This document shows, piece after piece, positions 26,619 to 34,824 of a stretch of 64,000 nucleotides of DNA (position 1 is its first letter; each line of letters begins with the position of its first letter). This DNA comes from an uncultured Oscillospiraceae bacterium (GTDB taxonomy: Bacteria; Bacillota; Clostridia; Oscillospirales; Oscillospiraceae), in contig CAKTJX010000009.1 of assembly GCA_934569045.1 (NCBI GenBank), forward strand, positions 3,864 to 67,863. The letters are read 5' to 3'. The position numbers and the translations under genes were made by a program. The notes under the pieces were generated by a model. It saw only the letters and a list, made by a program, of their open reading frames with translations. It ran no database searches and was not told where the DNA came from.

Positions 26619-26647
26619 ATTATAGCATGAAAGGGGGCATTCGCCAA
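26619..26647 (-). promoter_or_regulatory. Promoter of the GTPase-NYN gene
   Basis: Minus strand TTGGCG (26642-26647), 17 bases, TATAAT (26619-26624). It starts ten bases after the stop of the binding-protein gene. Confidence 0.75.
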
Positions 26648-26656
26648 CAAATTTCT

Positions 26657-28207
26657 TTAGCCGATATCCAGCTGGGCGGTAACCTGGTAGTAGTCGCAGG
26701 CGTGGGCGGTGTAGTTTTGGACATTCTCCTTGGAGATCATGTTCATTTGCAGGAAGGAGCAGAACACATAGGCGTTGTCGTCCAGAATCTTCTGCTGGAG
26801 CTCCACAGCCATTTTGCCCCGCTTGGCGGTGTCAAACTCCTGGGACAGCGCCTCGATCAAAGCGGTCACTTCCTCGTTTTCATAGGCACCGAAGTTGTAG
26901 CTCATGCCGGGGGCGCAGCAGGAGGTGAAGAAATACTGAGGATCGCCGGAGGGCGCGGTGACCATGGCGGAGGCGTAAATGTCCCAGCTGGTCATATCCG
27001 CCAGGAATTCCCGGCGGTTGGCGGTGCAGTTGATGTCCACTTCTATGCCGATCTCTTTCAGAGAAGCCTGAGCGGATTCGGCCAGCAGGGGCAGCTCCTG
27101 ACGGGAAGGGTAGGTCAGCCAGCGGATCGTGAGCTTGACACCGTCCTTCTCCCGGATACCGTCGCCGTCGGAATCCACCCAGCCGGCCGCCTCCAGAACG
27201 GCCTTGGCCCCCTCCGGGTCATAGCCTTCGGTGGTGACCTTCTCCCCGCCAAAGCCGGAGAAGCCATCCGGGAAAGCGCCGTTGGCGGCAACGCCGTGGC
27301 CGTCCAACAGCGTCTTTACAAAGCCTTCCTTGTTGATGCCCATGGCAATGGCCTTGCGGACCGCGGCATCCTGGATAATGGGGCTGGTCATATTCATGGA
27401 GCCAAAAAAGGCCCGGGAGGTCTGGATGGAGGAGAACTGATAGCCGCCGTTTTCAAAATTGGGATAGGCCTCATAGGCCATGCCGTAGGCCGCGTCAATG
27501 TCCCCGGCCTGGAGGGCGGCGGACAGGGTGTCGCCGTTGCTGATGGTGCGGATGGTCAGCTCGTCCAGCTTGGGCGTACCGTCCCAGTAGGCGGTGTTGG
27601 GCACCAGGGTCAGGTGGTCATCGGTGACCAGCTCTTTTACAACGTAGGGGCCGGTTCCGGCGACAATGCCCGCGTCAAAGTCCGAGGCATCCACATCGAT
27701 GATGCAGCCGTAGGGGTCCCCCAGGTAATTCATCAGGGCGGGGTTGGGCTCGCTGGTGGTGATGGTCAATACCTGGCCGTCGGCCTGGATCTCCACGATT
27801 TTCGTGTCGCCGGGTGCCCGGTCATGGGTTTCCAGCAGATGCTCCAGGCACTGTTTGACGGCTTCCCCGTCCATATCCCGTCCAGAGGAGAACTTGACGC
27901 CCTCCCGGAGGGTAACGGTCCAGGTGCAGCTGCCGTCATTGCTCCAATCCGCTGCCAGCCAGGGCTCTAAGTCCATGGAGTCCGTATAGCGCACCAGGGT
28001 CTCCCCGATGCCGTAGCGGATGCAGGCCCAGCCGTTGTAGGTCCGGTGGGGGTCCACGGTCTCCTCCCAGTTTTCGGAGTTGAAGGTGGTGTCACCGATC
28101 ACCATGGTCTTCTTGGCAGGGGCATCCGACTGCGCGGCACCCCCGCAGCCAGTAAGCAGAGTCAGGGACAGGCAGAGAAGGATAGCCAGAGAGAGAACTT
28201 TTTTCAT
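26657..28207 (-). CDS. ABC transporter substrate-binding lipoprotein, family 5 (peptide/nickel type)
   Basis: 516 residues. A lipoprotein signal MKKVLSLAILLCLSLTLL ends in a TGC lipobox (LLTGCGG), so the mature protein is anchored outside the membrane. EPWLAADWSNDGSCTWTVTLREGVKF-type and ILTYPSRQELP-type segments are typical of the OppA/DppA/NikA class. The ligand could be a peptide, nickel or a metallophore complex; sequence alone does not decide. Last gene of the methyltransferase-ABC operon, separated from the ATPase gene by a hairpin. Confidence 0.9.
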   Translation of the reverse strand: MKKVLSLAILLCLSLTLLTGCGGAAQSDAPAKKTMVIGDTTFNSENWEETVDPHRTYNGWACIRYGIGETLVRYTDSMDLEPWLAADWSNDGSCTWTVTLREGVKFSSGRDMDGEAVKQCLEHLLETHDRAPGDTKIVEIQADGQVLTITTSEPNPALMNYLGDPYGCIIDVDASDFDAGIVAGTGPYVVKELVTDDHLTLVPNTAYWDGTPKLDELTIRTISNGDTLSAALQAGDIDAAYGMAYEAYPNFENGGYQFSSIQTSRAFFGSMNMTSPIIQDAAVRKAIAMGINKEGFVKTLLDGHGVAANGAFPDGFSGFGGEKVTTEGYDPEGAKAVLEAAGWVDSDGDGIREKDGVKLTIRWLTYPSRQELPLLAESAQASLKEIGIEVDINCTANRREFLADMTSWDIYASAMVTAPSGDPQYFFTSCCAPGMSYNFGAYENEEVTALIEALSQEFDTAKRGKMAVELQQKILDDNAYVFCSFLQMNMISKENVQNYTAHACDYYQVTAQLDIG

Positions 28208-28236
28208 GGGATGACCTTCTTTCTTTTTTGTTTTAC

Positions 28237-28283
28237 AAATTGGGGGTATACGTGCAACGGGGCCGTTCCACACCCCCCAATTT
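28237..28283 (-). repeat. Intercistronic hairpin with RPT-B similarity
   Basis: AAATTGGGGG (28237-28246) pairs with CCCCCAATTT (28274-28283), and the loop contains GTATACGTGCAACGGGG, related to the RPT-B repeat. It spans the stop of the ATPase gene and lies before the binding-protein gene, where it may stabilise or partly terminate the transcript. Confidence 0.6.
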
Positions 28284-29046
28284 ACAGCACACTGTCAATC
28301 AGGCGCTTTGTGTAATCATCTTTCGGGCTGCGGATTACCTCCTCCGGCGTGCCCGCCTCTACAATCCGGCCCCGGTGCATGACCAGCACCCGGTCGGCGA
28401 ACTGCTGCACCAGGGAAAGGTCATGGCAGATGAAGAGGATGGAGAGGTTCTGCCCCTGCTGGGCCCGCAGGTCGTTCAGCAGATCGAGGATCTCCTTCTG
28501 AACGGTCACATCCAGGGCGGAGGTGGCCTCATCGCAGATCAGAAGCTTCGGTTCGATGGCCAGGGCTCTGGCGATGGCCGCCCGCTGGCACTGGCCGCCG
28601 CTGGCCTGGTGGGGGTAGCGGTTTGCGAATTCCTTCGGCAGGCCGCACTGTTCCAAAAGGGCCTCTACCCTTTTTCGGGTCTCCTGCTTGGATACCCCGG
28701 CATTTCGCAGGCTCTCTCCGATGCCGTCACCCAGAGTGCGGCGGGGGTCAAAGGAATCCGTGGGGGTCTGGAAAACCATCTGCATGGTTTTATAAACCTG
28801 GCGCAGTTCTTTTCTCTTCAAATGGGTAATCTCCTGCCCGTTCAGGGTAATGCGCCCGGCGGTGGCATCCAGGAGCCCTGCAATCATATTGACGGCTGTG
28901 GTTTTGCCGCTGCCGCTTTCCCCGATGACGGCAAGGCATTCGCCGGGAAACAACGCAAAAGTAATTCCACTGACGGCGGTAAAATCCGCCTGTCCAGGCC
29001 TGGAAAAGGTCTTTACCAGGTTTTCCATCTTTAAAATCGGTTCCAT
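28282..29046 (-). CDS. ABC transporter ATP-binding protein (DppF/NikE-like)
   Basis: 254 residues with Walker A GESGSGKTTAVN, the Q-loop in KTMQMVFQTPTDSFDP, the signature ASGGQCQRAAIARAL (SGGQ), Walker B KLLICDEATSALD and a switch His in FICHDLSLV. The PTDSFDPRRTLGDGI block is typical of the second ATPase of dipeptide/nickel importers. It is separated from the other ATPase gene by four bases. Confidence 0.93.
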   Translation of the reverse strand: MEPILKMENLVKTFSRPGQADFTAVSGITFALFPGECLAVIGESGSGKTTAVNMIAGLLDATAGRITLNGQEITHLKRKELRQVYKTMQMVFQTPTDSFDPRRTLGDGIGESLRNAGVSKQETRKRVEALLEQCGLPKEFANRYPHQASGGQCQRAAIARALAIEPKLLICDEATSALDVTVQKEILDLLNDLRAQQGQNLSILFICHDLSLVQQFADRVLVMHRGRIVEAGTPEEVIRSPKDDYTKRLIDSVL

Positions 29047-29050
29047 TGCC

Positions 29051-29830
29051 TCACCTCCGCAGCCGGGGCACCGCGGCCAGCAGCTCCCTGGTGTATTCCG
29101 CCCGTGGATTGGAGAGCACCGCCTGGGTTTCTCCGCACTCCACGCACACGCCGTCCTTCAGCACCAGCACACGGTCCGCCATGGCGCCGATGAGGCCCAG
29201 GTTGTGGGCAACCAGAACAATGGCGGTGCCGAAGGTCCTGCGCACCAGCAGCATCTCCTCCACCACCTGCTTCTGGATGGTCACATCCAGGGCGGAGGTG
29301 GGTTCGTCCGCAAACAGGACGCCGGGCTTCAGCAGCATGGCTGCCGCAATGCCCACGCGCTGCTGCATTCCCCCTGACAACTCAAAGGGGTAGCTGCTAA
29401 GAATCCGTTTCCCGTCCTCAAAGCCTAGCTTTCCAAGCAGCTCCAGGGCTTGCACTTCAAAATCCGCTTTGGAGATTCGTCCGTGGGCCCGCAGGGTTTC
29501 GTACAGCTGGGCCCCCACTGTGCGGATGGGGCAGAAGGAGCTGCCCGCGCTCTGGAAGATATAGCCCAGCTCCGGGCCGCAGAGGGTGCGCATTTCCTTC
29601 GGAGACAGGCCGACCAGCTCTTTCCCCCGATACCGGATGCTGCCTCCGGTGACCCGGCCCTCGCTGCCCAGCAGGTCCATGGCCGCCTTGACGAGGGTGG
29701 ATTTGCCGCTGCCGCTTTCTCCGACAATGCCCAGAATCTCCCCGGAATGCAGGGAAAAGCTTACATCCCGGACGGCGGGCTGCCCCAGATAGGAAATGTC
29801 CACATGATCGTATTTTAACAGTTCTTCCAT
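29051..29830 (-). CDS. ABC transporter ATP-binding protein (DppD/NikD-like)
   Basis: 259 residues. Walker A GESGSGKSTLVKA, Q-loop ELGYIFQSAGSSFCP, signature LSGGMQQRVGIAAAML, Walker B GVLFADEPTSALD and the switch His in LVAHNLGLI are all present. It pairs with the DppF-like protein to energise the importer. Three bases separate it from the upstream permease. Confidence 0.93.
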   Translation of the reverse strand: MEELLKYDHVDISYLGQPAVRDVSFSLHSGEILGIVGESGSGKSTLVKAAMDLLGSEGRVTGGSIRYRGKELVGLSPKEMRTLCGPELGYIFQSAGSSFCPIRTVGAQLYETLRAHGRISKADFEVQALELLGKLGFEDGKRILSSYPFELSGGMQQRVGIAAAMLLKPGVLFADEPTSALDVTIQKQVVEEMLLVRRTFGTAIVLVAHNLGLIGAMADRVLVLKDGVCVECGETQAVLSNPRAEYTRELLAAVPRLRR

Positions 29831-29833
29831 TGG

Positions 29834-30658
29834 CTACCTCCGGCTCTTGGGGTCTGCGTAGTCCCGGATAGTGTCGCCCAGGAAATTGAAAATCATGACA
29901 GACAGGAAAATGGCAATGCCGGGGCTGAAGGGTATCCAGGGGGATGTGGTCATCAGGCTCCGGGTATCACTCATCATGCTGCCCCACTCCGGGATAGGGG
30001 GCTTCGCCCCCAGGCCCAAAAAGCTCAGGGCCGCCAGCTCCATCATCATAGTGCCGATATCGAGCACCGCGGTGACCAGGATGGGGCCCAGAATGTTTGG
30101 CAGAATATGTTTGAAAACGATTTTTCCGGTACTGCTGCCGGAGAGCCGCACGGCCTTCATCCACTGGGATTCCTTCTGACTCAGGGTCTGGCTCCGGGCG
30201 ATTCTTGCGTACTTGGGCCAGGAGATGGCCGCCAGGGCGATGATGGCATTTTGCAATCCGCCGCCCAGGGACCCGGCCACCGCCAGGGCAAACACCAGCC
30301 CCGGGAAGGCCAGGAATACATCAGAAATGCGCATCAGCACCGTATCCGTCAGGCCCCCCGCCCAGCCGCAGGTAACCCCCACGGCAGTACCCAGGACGGT
30401 GACGACCGCCACCAGCAGCAGTGTGGAAAAAATGCTGGCGCGGCTGCCCGCGATCACCCGGGACAGCATATCCCGTCCGTATCGGTCCGTGCCCAGAGGG
30501 TGGGCTTTGCTCGGCGGCTGCTTGGCAATGTCCAGGTTTTGCAGGTAGGGGTCATAGGGTGTCAGATACTCCGAAAAGAAAGAGCAGACAATCAGGAGCA
30601 TCGCAAGGGCCGCAAAGACAATCAGGCGGGTTTTCATTCTGTTTTTCCCCGGTCTCAT
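29834..30658 (-). CDS. ABC transporter permease (DppC/NikC-like)
   Basis: About 274 residues with an N-terminal helix (TRLIVFAALAMLLIVCSFF), the HPLGTDRYGRDMLSRVI block that marks the DppC class, and the EAA loop region in LSGSSTGKIVFKHILPNILG. Five or six membrane helices. The ATG at 30658 overlaps the stop of the DppB-like gene (ATGA); MKTRLI seven codons later is an alternative start. Confidence 0.92.
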   Translation of the reverse strand: MRPGKNRMKTRLIVFAALAMLLIVCSFFSEYLTPYDPYLQNLDIAKQPPSKAHPLGTDRYGRDMLSRVIAGSRASIFSTLLLVAVVTVLGTAVGVTCGWAGGLTDTVLMRISDVFLAFPGLVFALAVAGSLGGGLQNAIIALAAISWPKYARIARSQTLSQKESQWMKAVRLSGSSTGKIVFKHILPNILGPILVTAVLDIGTMMMELAALSFLGLGAKPPIPEWGSMMSDTRSLMTTSPWIPFSPGIAIFLSVMIFNFLGDTIRDYADPKSRR

Positions 30659-31605
30659 CCCGCCTGCACCCCCAATCGGATTCTCGGGTCGAGAACGTGG
30701 TAGAGAATATCCGTGATCAGATTGACTACCACATAGATGATTGCCATCCAGACCACATAGGCCTGGATCATGGGGTAGTCCCGCATGGTGATGGAATCCA
30801 CCGCCAGCTTCCCCACGCCGTCCCACAGGAAGATGCTCTCAATAATGGCCGTGCCGCCCAGCAGGCTGCCAATGGACAGGGCCAGCAGGGTCAGAATCGT
30901 CAGCATAGAGGATTTCAGAACGCTTTTCCACAGGGTCACGCTTCCCCGCACCCCCCGGGCTTTGGCCCCCAGCACATAATCCTTGTTCAGCTCCTCCAGC
31001 ACGGTAGCCCGCACCTGCCGCGTATATTTGGCGGACATAGCAATAGCAAGGGTCAATGTGGGCAGGATGGCCCCGCGCACACTCACGCCGCTGGAGACCA
31101 CCGGCAGCAGCTTCCACCGGATGGAAAACAGCTGCATCAGCAGCAGCGCCGCAAAGAAATTCGGCAGGCTGTTGCCCACAAAGCTGAAAAACCGCAGAAA
31201 ATAGTCCGTAAACCGGTCGTGCCTCACCGCCGCCCAGATGCCGAGAGGAATGGAAATGACAACCGTAGCGACGATAGACAGCACCGTCAGCAGCAAAGTC
31301 GCCGGGAGCTTCGACACAAAGGTGTCAAATACATTCTTTCCGGAAACATAGCTGACACCCATATCTCCCGTCAGCACGCCCTTCAGCCACCTGCCGTACT
31401 GGACGAGAAAGGGCTGATCCAGGCCCAGCTCCGCCCGCCTGGCATCGAGAACAGCCTGGGAGACCGCGCCCTTGTCGCCGTAGAGCTCCGTAACCGCGTC
31501 GCTGCCAGCGAAGCGCATCATGGCAAAGGACAAAAACGTAATGCCGAGCAATACGGGAATCAGGTGCAGCAGGCGCTTGCCGATATAGTTTGTCAGTTTT
31601 CCCAT
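30655..31605 (-). CDS. ABC transporter permease (DppB/NikB-like)
   Basis: 316 residues with six membrane helices. YIGKRLLHLIPVLLGITFLSF at the N-terminus, the periplasmic FLVQYGRWLKGVLTGDMGVS segment and the EAA-type ARGVRGSVTLWKSVLKSSML are typical of DppB. It begins 13 bases inside the end of the methyltransferase gene, tying the importer to that enzyme. Confidence 0.92.
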   Translation of the reverse strand: MGKLTNYIGKRLLHLIPVLLGITFLSFAMMRFAGSDAVTELYGDKGAVSQAVLDARRAELGLDQPFLVQYGRWLKGVLTGDMGVSYVSGKNVFDTFVSKLPATLLLTVLSIVATVVISIPLGIWAAVRHDRFTDYFLRFFSFVGNSLPNFFAALLLMQLFSIRWKLLPVVSSGVSVRGAILPTLTLAIAMSAKYTRQVRATVLEELNKDYVLGAKARGVRGSVTLWKSVLKSSMLTILTLLALSIGSLLGGTAIIESIFLWDGVGKLAVDSITMRDYPMIQAYVVWMAIIYVVVNLITDILYHVLDPRIRLGVQAG

Positions 31606-32387
31606 AGCTTTGCTTTCCGCCCCTCCACCAGGAACATGGGGGTGGAAGCATTGTTGATCCGCTCTTCCTTCGTCCACACCTGCTGCCAGATGGTTTCATC
31701 GGCGCTGGCCTGGAGCCCGCAGCCCCGCAGCACCTCCAGATCCCACTGGGGGCGGCGCTGCCGGGACAGGGGCGTCTGCCGGGCGATGGCCTCCATGGCA
31801 TCCACATCCGTACCGGCGGTCTCGTCCCGGACATCGGAGGCGGCCAGCTGCTCCCGGTCCTCGCTGTGGCCCAGCCGGGCCTCCTCGTCCCACAGGTAGC
31901 GGTACCAGTTGGCGTCAAAATTGAGCAGCAGCCCGCCGGGGGCCAGAACCCGGGCCCAATGGGCATAGGCCTTCTCGGGATTCGGCAGATTCCAGGTCAC
32001 GTTCCGGGTGACCAGCACATGAAAGCTGTGGTCCGCGAAGCACAGCGCCTCCGCGTTCATTCTCTGGAAGTCGATTTTCTCCCCCAGAGCCCCGGCGTTC
32101 CGCCGGGCCTCCTCCAGCATAGAGGCGGTGTAGTCCACCGCCGTTACCCGGTAGCCCAGCTGGGTCAGGAGAATGGCAAAGAAGCCCGGGCCGGTGCCCA
32201 CATCCAGCACCCGGATATGCTCCGGGGCTCTCCCCGGGAACCGAGCGGCAATCCGCTCGGAGATGACGCGGCCCCAGACCTGCTTCTGGTCCGTTGCCAG
32301 CTCCTCCTGGTTGACATCGGAGTAGCCGGAAGCCCGGTGGGTCCAATAGTGGATATTCTCCTCTTCGTAATTGGCGAACTGTTTCAT
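31593..32387 (-). CDS. Class I SAM-dependent methyltransferase 1, first gene of the ABC importer operon
   Basis: 264 residues. The SAM-binding motif I is RVLDVGTGPGFFAILL (residues ~60-75), followed by the acidic residue of VTAVDYTASMLEEA. TRNVTWNLPNPEKAYAHW and LLLNFDANWYRYLWDEE form a distinctive block shared with the second methyltransferase upstream. The substrate is unknown. Overlap with the DppB gene suggests that its product, or a ligand it modifies, is handled by the importer. AGGAGA precedes the ATG. Confidence 0.85.
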   Translation of the reverse strand: MKQFANYEEENIHYWTHRASGYSDVNQEELATDQKQVWGRVISERIAARFPGRAPEHIRVLDVGTGPGFFAILLTQLGYRVTAVDYTASMLEEARRNAGALGEKIDFQRMNAEALCFADHSFHVLVTRNVTWNLPNPEKAYAHWARVLAPGGLLLNFDANWYRYLWDEEARLGHSEDREQLAASDVRDETAGTDVDAMEAIARQTPLSRQRRPQWDLEVLRGCGLQASADETIWQQVWTKEERINNASTPMFLVEGRKAKLWEN

Positions 32388-32421
32388 ATCGTATCTCCTG
32401 ATCAGATATCCGCCCAAAGAG

Positions 32422-32454
32422 AAGCGCCGCACGGCTTTTCACGGTGCGGCGCTT
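32422..32454 (-). promoter_or_regulatory. Leader hairpin before methyltransferase 1
   Basis: An 11-bp perfect stem AAGCGCCGCAC/GTGCGGCGCTT with an 11-base loop lies in the predicted 5' leader of the operon, about 35 bases before the start codon. It is not followed by a T run on the minus strand, so it is more likely a structural or attenuator element than a plain terminator. Confidence 0.5.
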
Positions 32455-32503
32455 GCCTCTGGGGCAGGAAAGAATTTAGGGGGTGTTGTTTAACCGTAGC
32501 TAC

Positions 32504-32545
32504 ATAGTACCATAGGGCATTTCCCCACGGAAGCCCCCTGGGGGG
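32504..32545 (-). promoter_or_regulatory. Promoter of methyltransferase 1/ABC operon with GC-palindrome
   Basis: The minus-strand -10 box TACTAT (32504-32509) lies 21 bases after CTT, which directly follows the palindrome CCCCCCAGGGGG (32534-32545). The same spacing and palindrome stand before methyltransferase 2. The -35 position has no good hexamer, so a regulator is expected. Confidence 0.6.
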
Positions 32546-32565
32546 ATGTTTTTTGTGGGGTTTCT

Positions 32566-33300
32566 TTATTTTCTCGCAAAAATACCAAACATGGGCGCGC
32601 TTACCAGGTCTGCTTCCCCCAGCACCCGCCGGCCCACCGCCCGATCCGTCCGGCAGTCGGTGAAGCCCAGCCTTTGGAGCACGGATACATCCCACTCCGG
32701 GCGTGCTTGTCCCACATCCATTGCCAGGGTGATGGCGTTGTTTTCCGCCACCAGCGCCTCTGTCATGCCCACATGGCCATAGGGGCTGTCCGGGGCCACA
32801 GAACAGTTCTGGGTGCTCTCGCTGCGGACATTTTCGGCGTAGTCCGCGTCAAAATTCAGGAGTATTCCACCAGGCTTTAATACCCGATACCACTCGGCAT
32901 AGGCCTTTTCCGGCTCCGGCAGGGTCCAGGTCAGGTTCCGGCTGAGGACCACGTCAAAGGTGCCGTCCGGGAAGACCAGCTGCTGAGCATCCATCTGCCG
33001 GAAATCGATATCCAGCCCCAGGCCGGATGCCATAGCGGAGGCCTCCTCCAGCATAGCGGGTGTCAGGTCAATCCCCATCACCCGGTGCCCCAAATGCGCC
33101 ATCAGAATGGCGAAAAAGCCGGTGCCGGTGCCAATGTCCAGAATATTTAAGGGTGTTTCGGCAGGCAGCCGGGCCTCCAGCTCCTCCAGCCAGCGCCTGC
33201 CCATATCGTTATGCAGTTCGTTTTTCCGAATGGTTCCAAAATCGTGGGACCGCTCCGTCCAGTAGCGCACGACACGATTTTCCATTGCCTGATTTTCCAC
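32566..33300 (-). CDS. Class I SAM-dependent methyltransferase 2
   Basis: 244 residues, a paralogue of methyltransferase 1. Motif I is NILDIGTGTGFFAILMAHLG, followed by VMGIDLTPAMLEEA; LSRNLTWTLPEPEKAYAEWY and GGILLNFDADYAENV repeat the shared block. The start is GTG at 33300, seven bases after AGGAGAG, with an ATG five codons on. It has its own promoter carrying the same GC-palindrome as the next operon, so the two enzymes are probably co-regulated. Confidence 0.85.
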   Translation of the reverse strand: MENQAMENRVVRYWTERSHDFGTIRKNELHNDMGRRWLEELEARLPAETPLNILDIGTGTGFFAILMAHLGHRVMGIDLTPAMLEEASAMASGLGLDIDFRQMDAQQLVFPDGTFDVVLSRNLTWTLPEPEKAYAEWYRVLKPGGILLNFDADYAENVRSESTQNCSVAPDSPYGHVGMTEALVAENNAITLAMDVGQARPEWDVSVLQRLGFTDCRTDRAVGRRVLGEADLVSAPMFGIFARK

Positions 33301-33338
33301 AGCGCTCTCTCCTAATTTCTATCTGGTATTTTCGATCT

Positions 33339-33380
33339 ATTCTACCTTCCTGAGAACCATTTGAGAAGCCCCCCGGGGGG
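33339..33380 (-). promoter_or_regulatory. Promoter of methyltransferase 2 with GC-palindrome
   Basis: The minus-strand TAGAAT (33339-33344) lies 21 bases after the CTT that follows CCCCCCGGGGGG (33369-33380). CCACAAATAA precedes the palindrome, as CCACAAAAAA does in the copy at 32534. G-tract dyads of this kind are the usual operators of CsoR/RcnR-type metal sensors; that link is inference. Confidence 0.62.
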
Positions 33381-33424
33381 TTATTTGTGGTGTTTCCGGC
33401 AGTCCTCTTGTTTCCTGCCGAGCA

Positions 33425-33455
33425 TACAAAACGCCCCAGCCCATCGGGGCTGGGG
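33425..33455 (-). terminator. Terminator of the chromate transporter operon
   Basis: CCCCAGCCC/GGGCTGGGG stem, followed on the minus strand by CGTTTTGTATG. Confidence 0.8.
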
Positions 33456-33496
33456 ACGCTTATCTGTTGAATTTTGCGGTTTGCGCACATCCACGC

Positions 33497-34096
33497 TTAT
33501 GCGCCCATCTGGAAGACGATGCCGATGACCGCGGAGGCGGCGATGAAGATAACCGGGTGGAGCTTTTTCAGTTTCGGCACATACCGGGAGGTGACGAACA
33601 CCAGCAGGAACAGGGCAATGGACTTGAAATTCAGCACCAGGCTGCCAAAATCATAGATGCTGTTCATCTGGAACAGGGCATAGAGCATAATCTCCACACC
33701 GGCGGCGCTGATCAGGGCCACGGAGGCGGGGCGCAGGCCGTAGAGGGTGTTGTCCACCACCTTGCTGGCGCGGAACTTATCCAGGAAGTACGCAATGATC
33801 AGAATGCAGATGACGGAGGGCGAAACCAGGCCCAGGGTCGCGATGACGGCCCCCAGGACGCCGCCGCCGATGCCCATGGCATCGGTGCCCACGGTGAAGC
33901 CCACATAGGTTGCCATATTGACGCCCATGGGGCCGGGGGTGCTCTCGGATACGGCGATCATATCCGCCAGCTGTCCGGCGGTATACCAGCCGGTTTTGGT
34001 GGCAATATCCTGCAGGAAGGGCACCGTAGCCATGCCGCCGCCGATGGCGAACAGGCCGGTCTTAAAGAATTCCCAGAAAAGACGCAGATAAATCAT
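33497..34096 (-). CDS. Chromate transporter, second half-protein
   Basis: 199 residues with about six membrane helices. FFKTGLFAIGGGMATVPFLQ and SESTPGPMGVNMATYVG are the GGG and TPGP motifs of the ChrA (CHR) family. Here, as in many Firmicutes, ChrA is made as two ~200-residue halves. Family members export chromate, but in anaerobes the physiological substrate is uncertain. The ATG overlaps the stop of the partner gene (ATGA). Confidence 0.88.
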   Translation of the reverse strand: MIYLRLFWEFFKTGLFAIGGGMATVPFLQDIATKTGWYTAGQLADMIAVSESTPGPMGVNMATYVGFTVGTDAMGIGGGVLGAVIATLGLVSPSVICILIIAYFLDKFRASKVVDNTLYGLRPASVALISAAGVEIMLYALFQMNSIYDFGSLVLNFKSIALFLLVFVTSRYVPKLKKLHPVIFIAASAVIGIVFQMGA

Positions 34097-34638
34097 TTGC
34101 CTCTTACCCCCCACATTGCCAGCAGATTTCCGAGCACACCCGCAATGATCACGGACAGCACCGGAGAGAAATCAAAGAACACCGCCACCAGGAACAGGAC
34201 GATATACATGACCAGAGTGGCCTTGTCCACCACGGCGGACTTGATCAGCTTGATCACCGCGTTCAGGATGAACACGCACACGCAGACCCGGATGCCTGCC
34301 AGGGCGTTCTGCACCCACACCAGGCTGGCAAAATTGTTGATCAGGGCGGCGATAATGGAAATAATGATCAGAGACGGCGCCACAACCCCCAGGGTGGTGA
34401 CAATGCCGCCGATGTTGCCGGCCCGCTTCCGGCCGATAAAGGTGGCCGTGTTGACCGCGATGATGCCGGGGGTGCACTGGCCGATGGCAAAATAGTCCGC
34501 CAGCTCCTTTTCCGTGGTCCAGCCCCGGTTCTCCACCAGCTCCCGCTGCAAAATAGGCAGCATGGCATAGCCGCCGCCAAAGGTCACAGCGCCAATCCGG
34601 AAGAACACCAGGAACATATCCAGCAGTTCTCGAAACAT
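34093..34638 (-). CDS. Chromate transporter, first half-protein
   Basis: 181 residues, the partner half. FFRIGAVTFGGGYAMLPILQ and GQCTPGIIAVNTATFIG repeat the family motifs. It is separate from, but co-translated with, the other half; both are needed in characterised split ChrA systems. GAGGGAGAAATC precedes the ATG, and a promoter lies 40 bases upstream. Confidence 0.88.
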   Translation of the reverse strand: MFRELLDMFLVFFRIGAVTFGGGYAMLPILQRELVENRGWTTEKELADYFAIGQCTPGIIAVNTATFIGRKRAGNIGGIVTTLGVVAPSLIIISIIAALINNFASLVWVQNALAGIRVCVCVFILNAVIKLIKSAVVDKATLVMYIVLFLVAVFFDFSPVLSVIIAGVLGNLLAMWGVRGK

Positions 34639-34675
34639 GATTTCTCCCTCTTTCGTTTGAATTTCTATCCGGGCC

Positions 34676-34705
34676 ATTATACCACAGCCCACCCCCCGGA
34701 TTCAA
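34676..34705 (-). promoter_or_regulatory. Promoter of the chromate transporter genes
   Basis: Minus strand TTGAAT (34700-34705), 18 bases, TATAAT (34676-34681). Confidence 0.7.
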
Positions 34706-34782
34706 CCGGAATAACGCCTTTTTCCACAATGGAAAGCGGTGCTCTTGGGCATACCAGCACCGGGATTGGCAGGAATAAATTG

Positions 34783-34812
34783 CAGCCCACCTTGACGAAG
34801 CAGGTGGGCTGT
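34783..34812. terminator. Hairpin terminator after the response-regulator remnant
   Basis: CAGCCCACCT ... AGGTGGGCTG, a 10-bp stem 13 bases beyond the remnant's stop codon. Confidence 0.65.
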
Positions 34813-34824
34813 GATTTCATCCTC

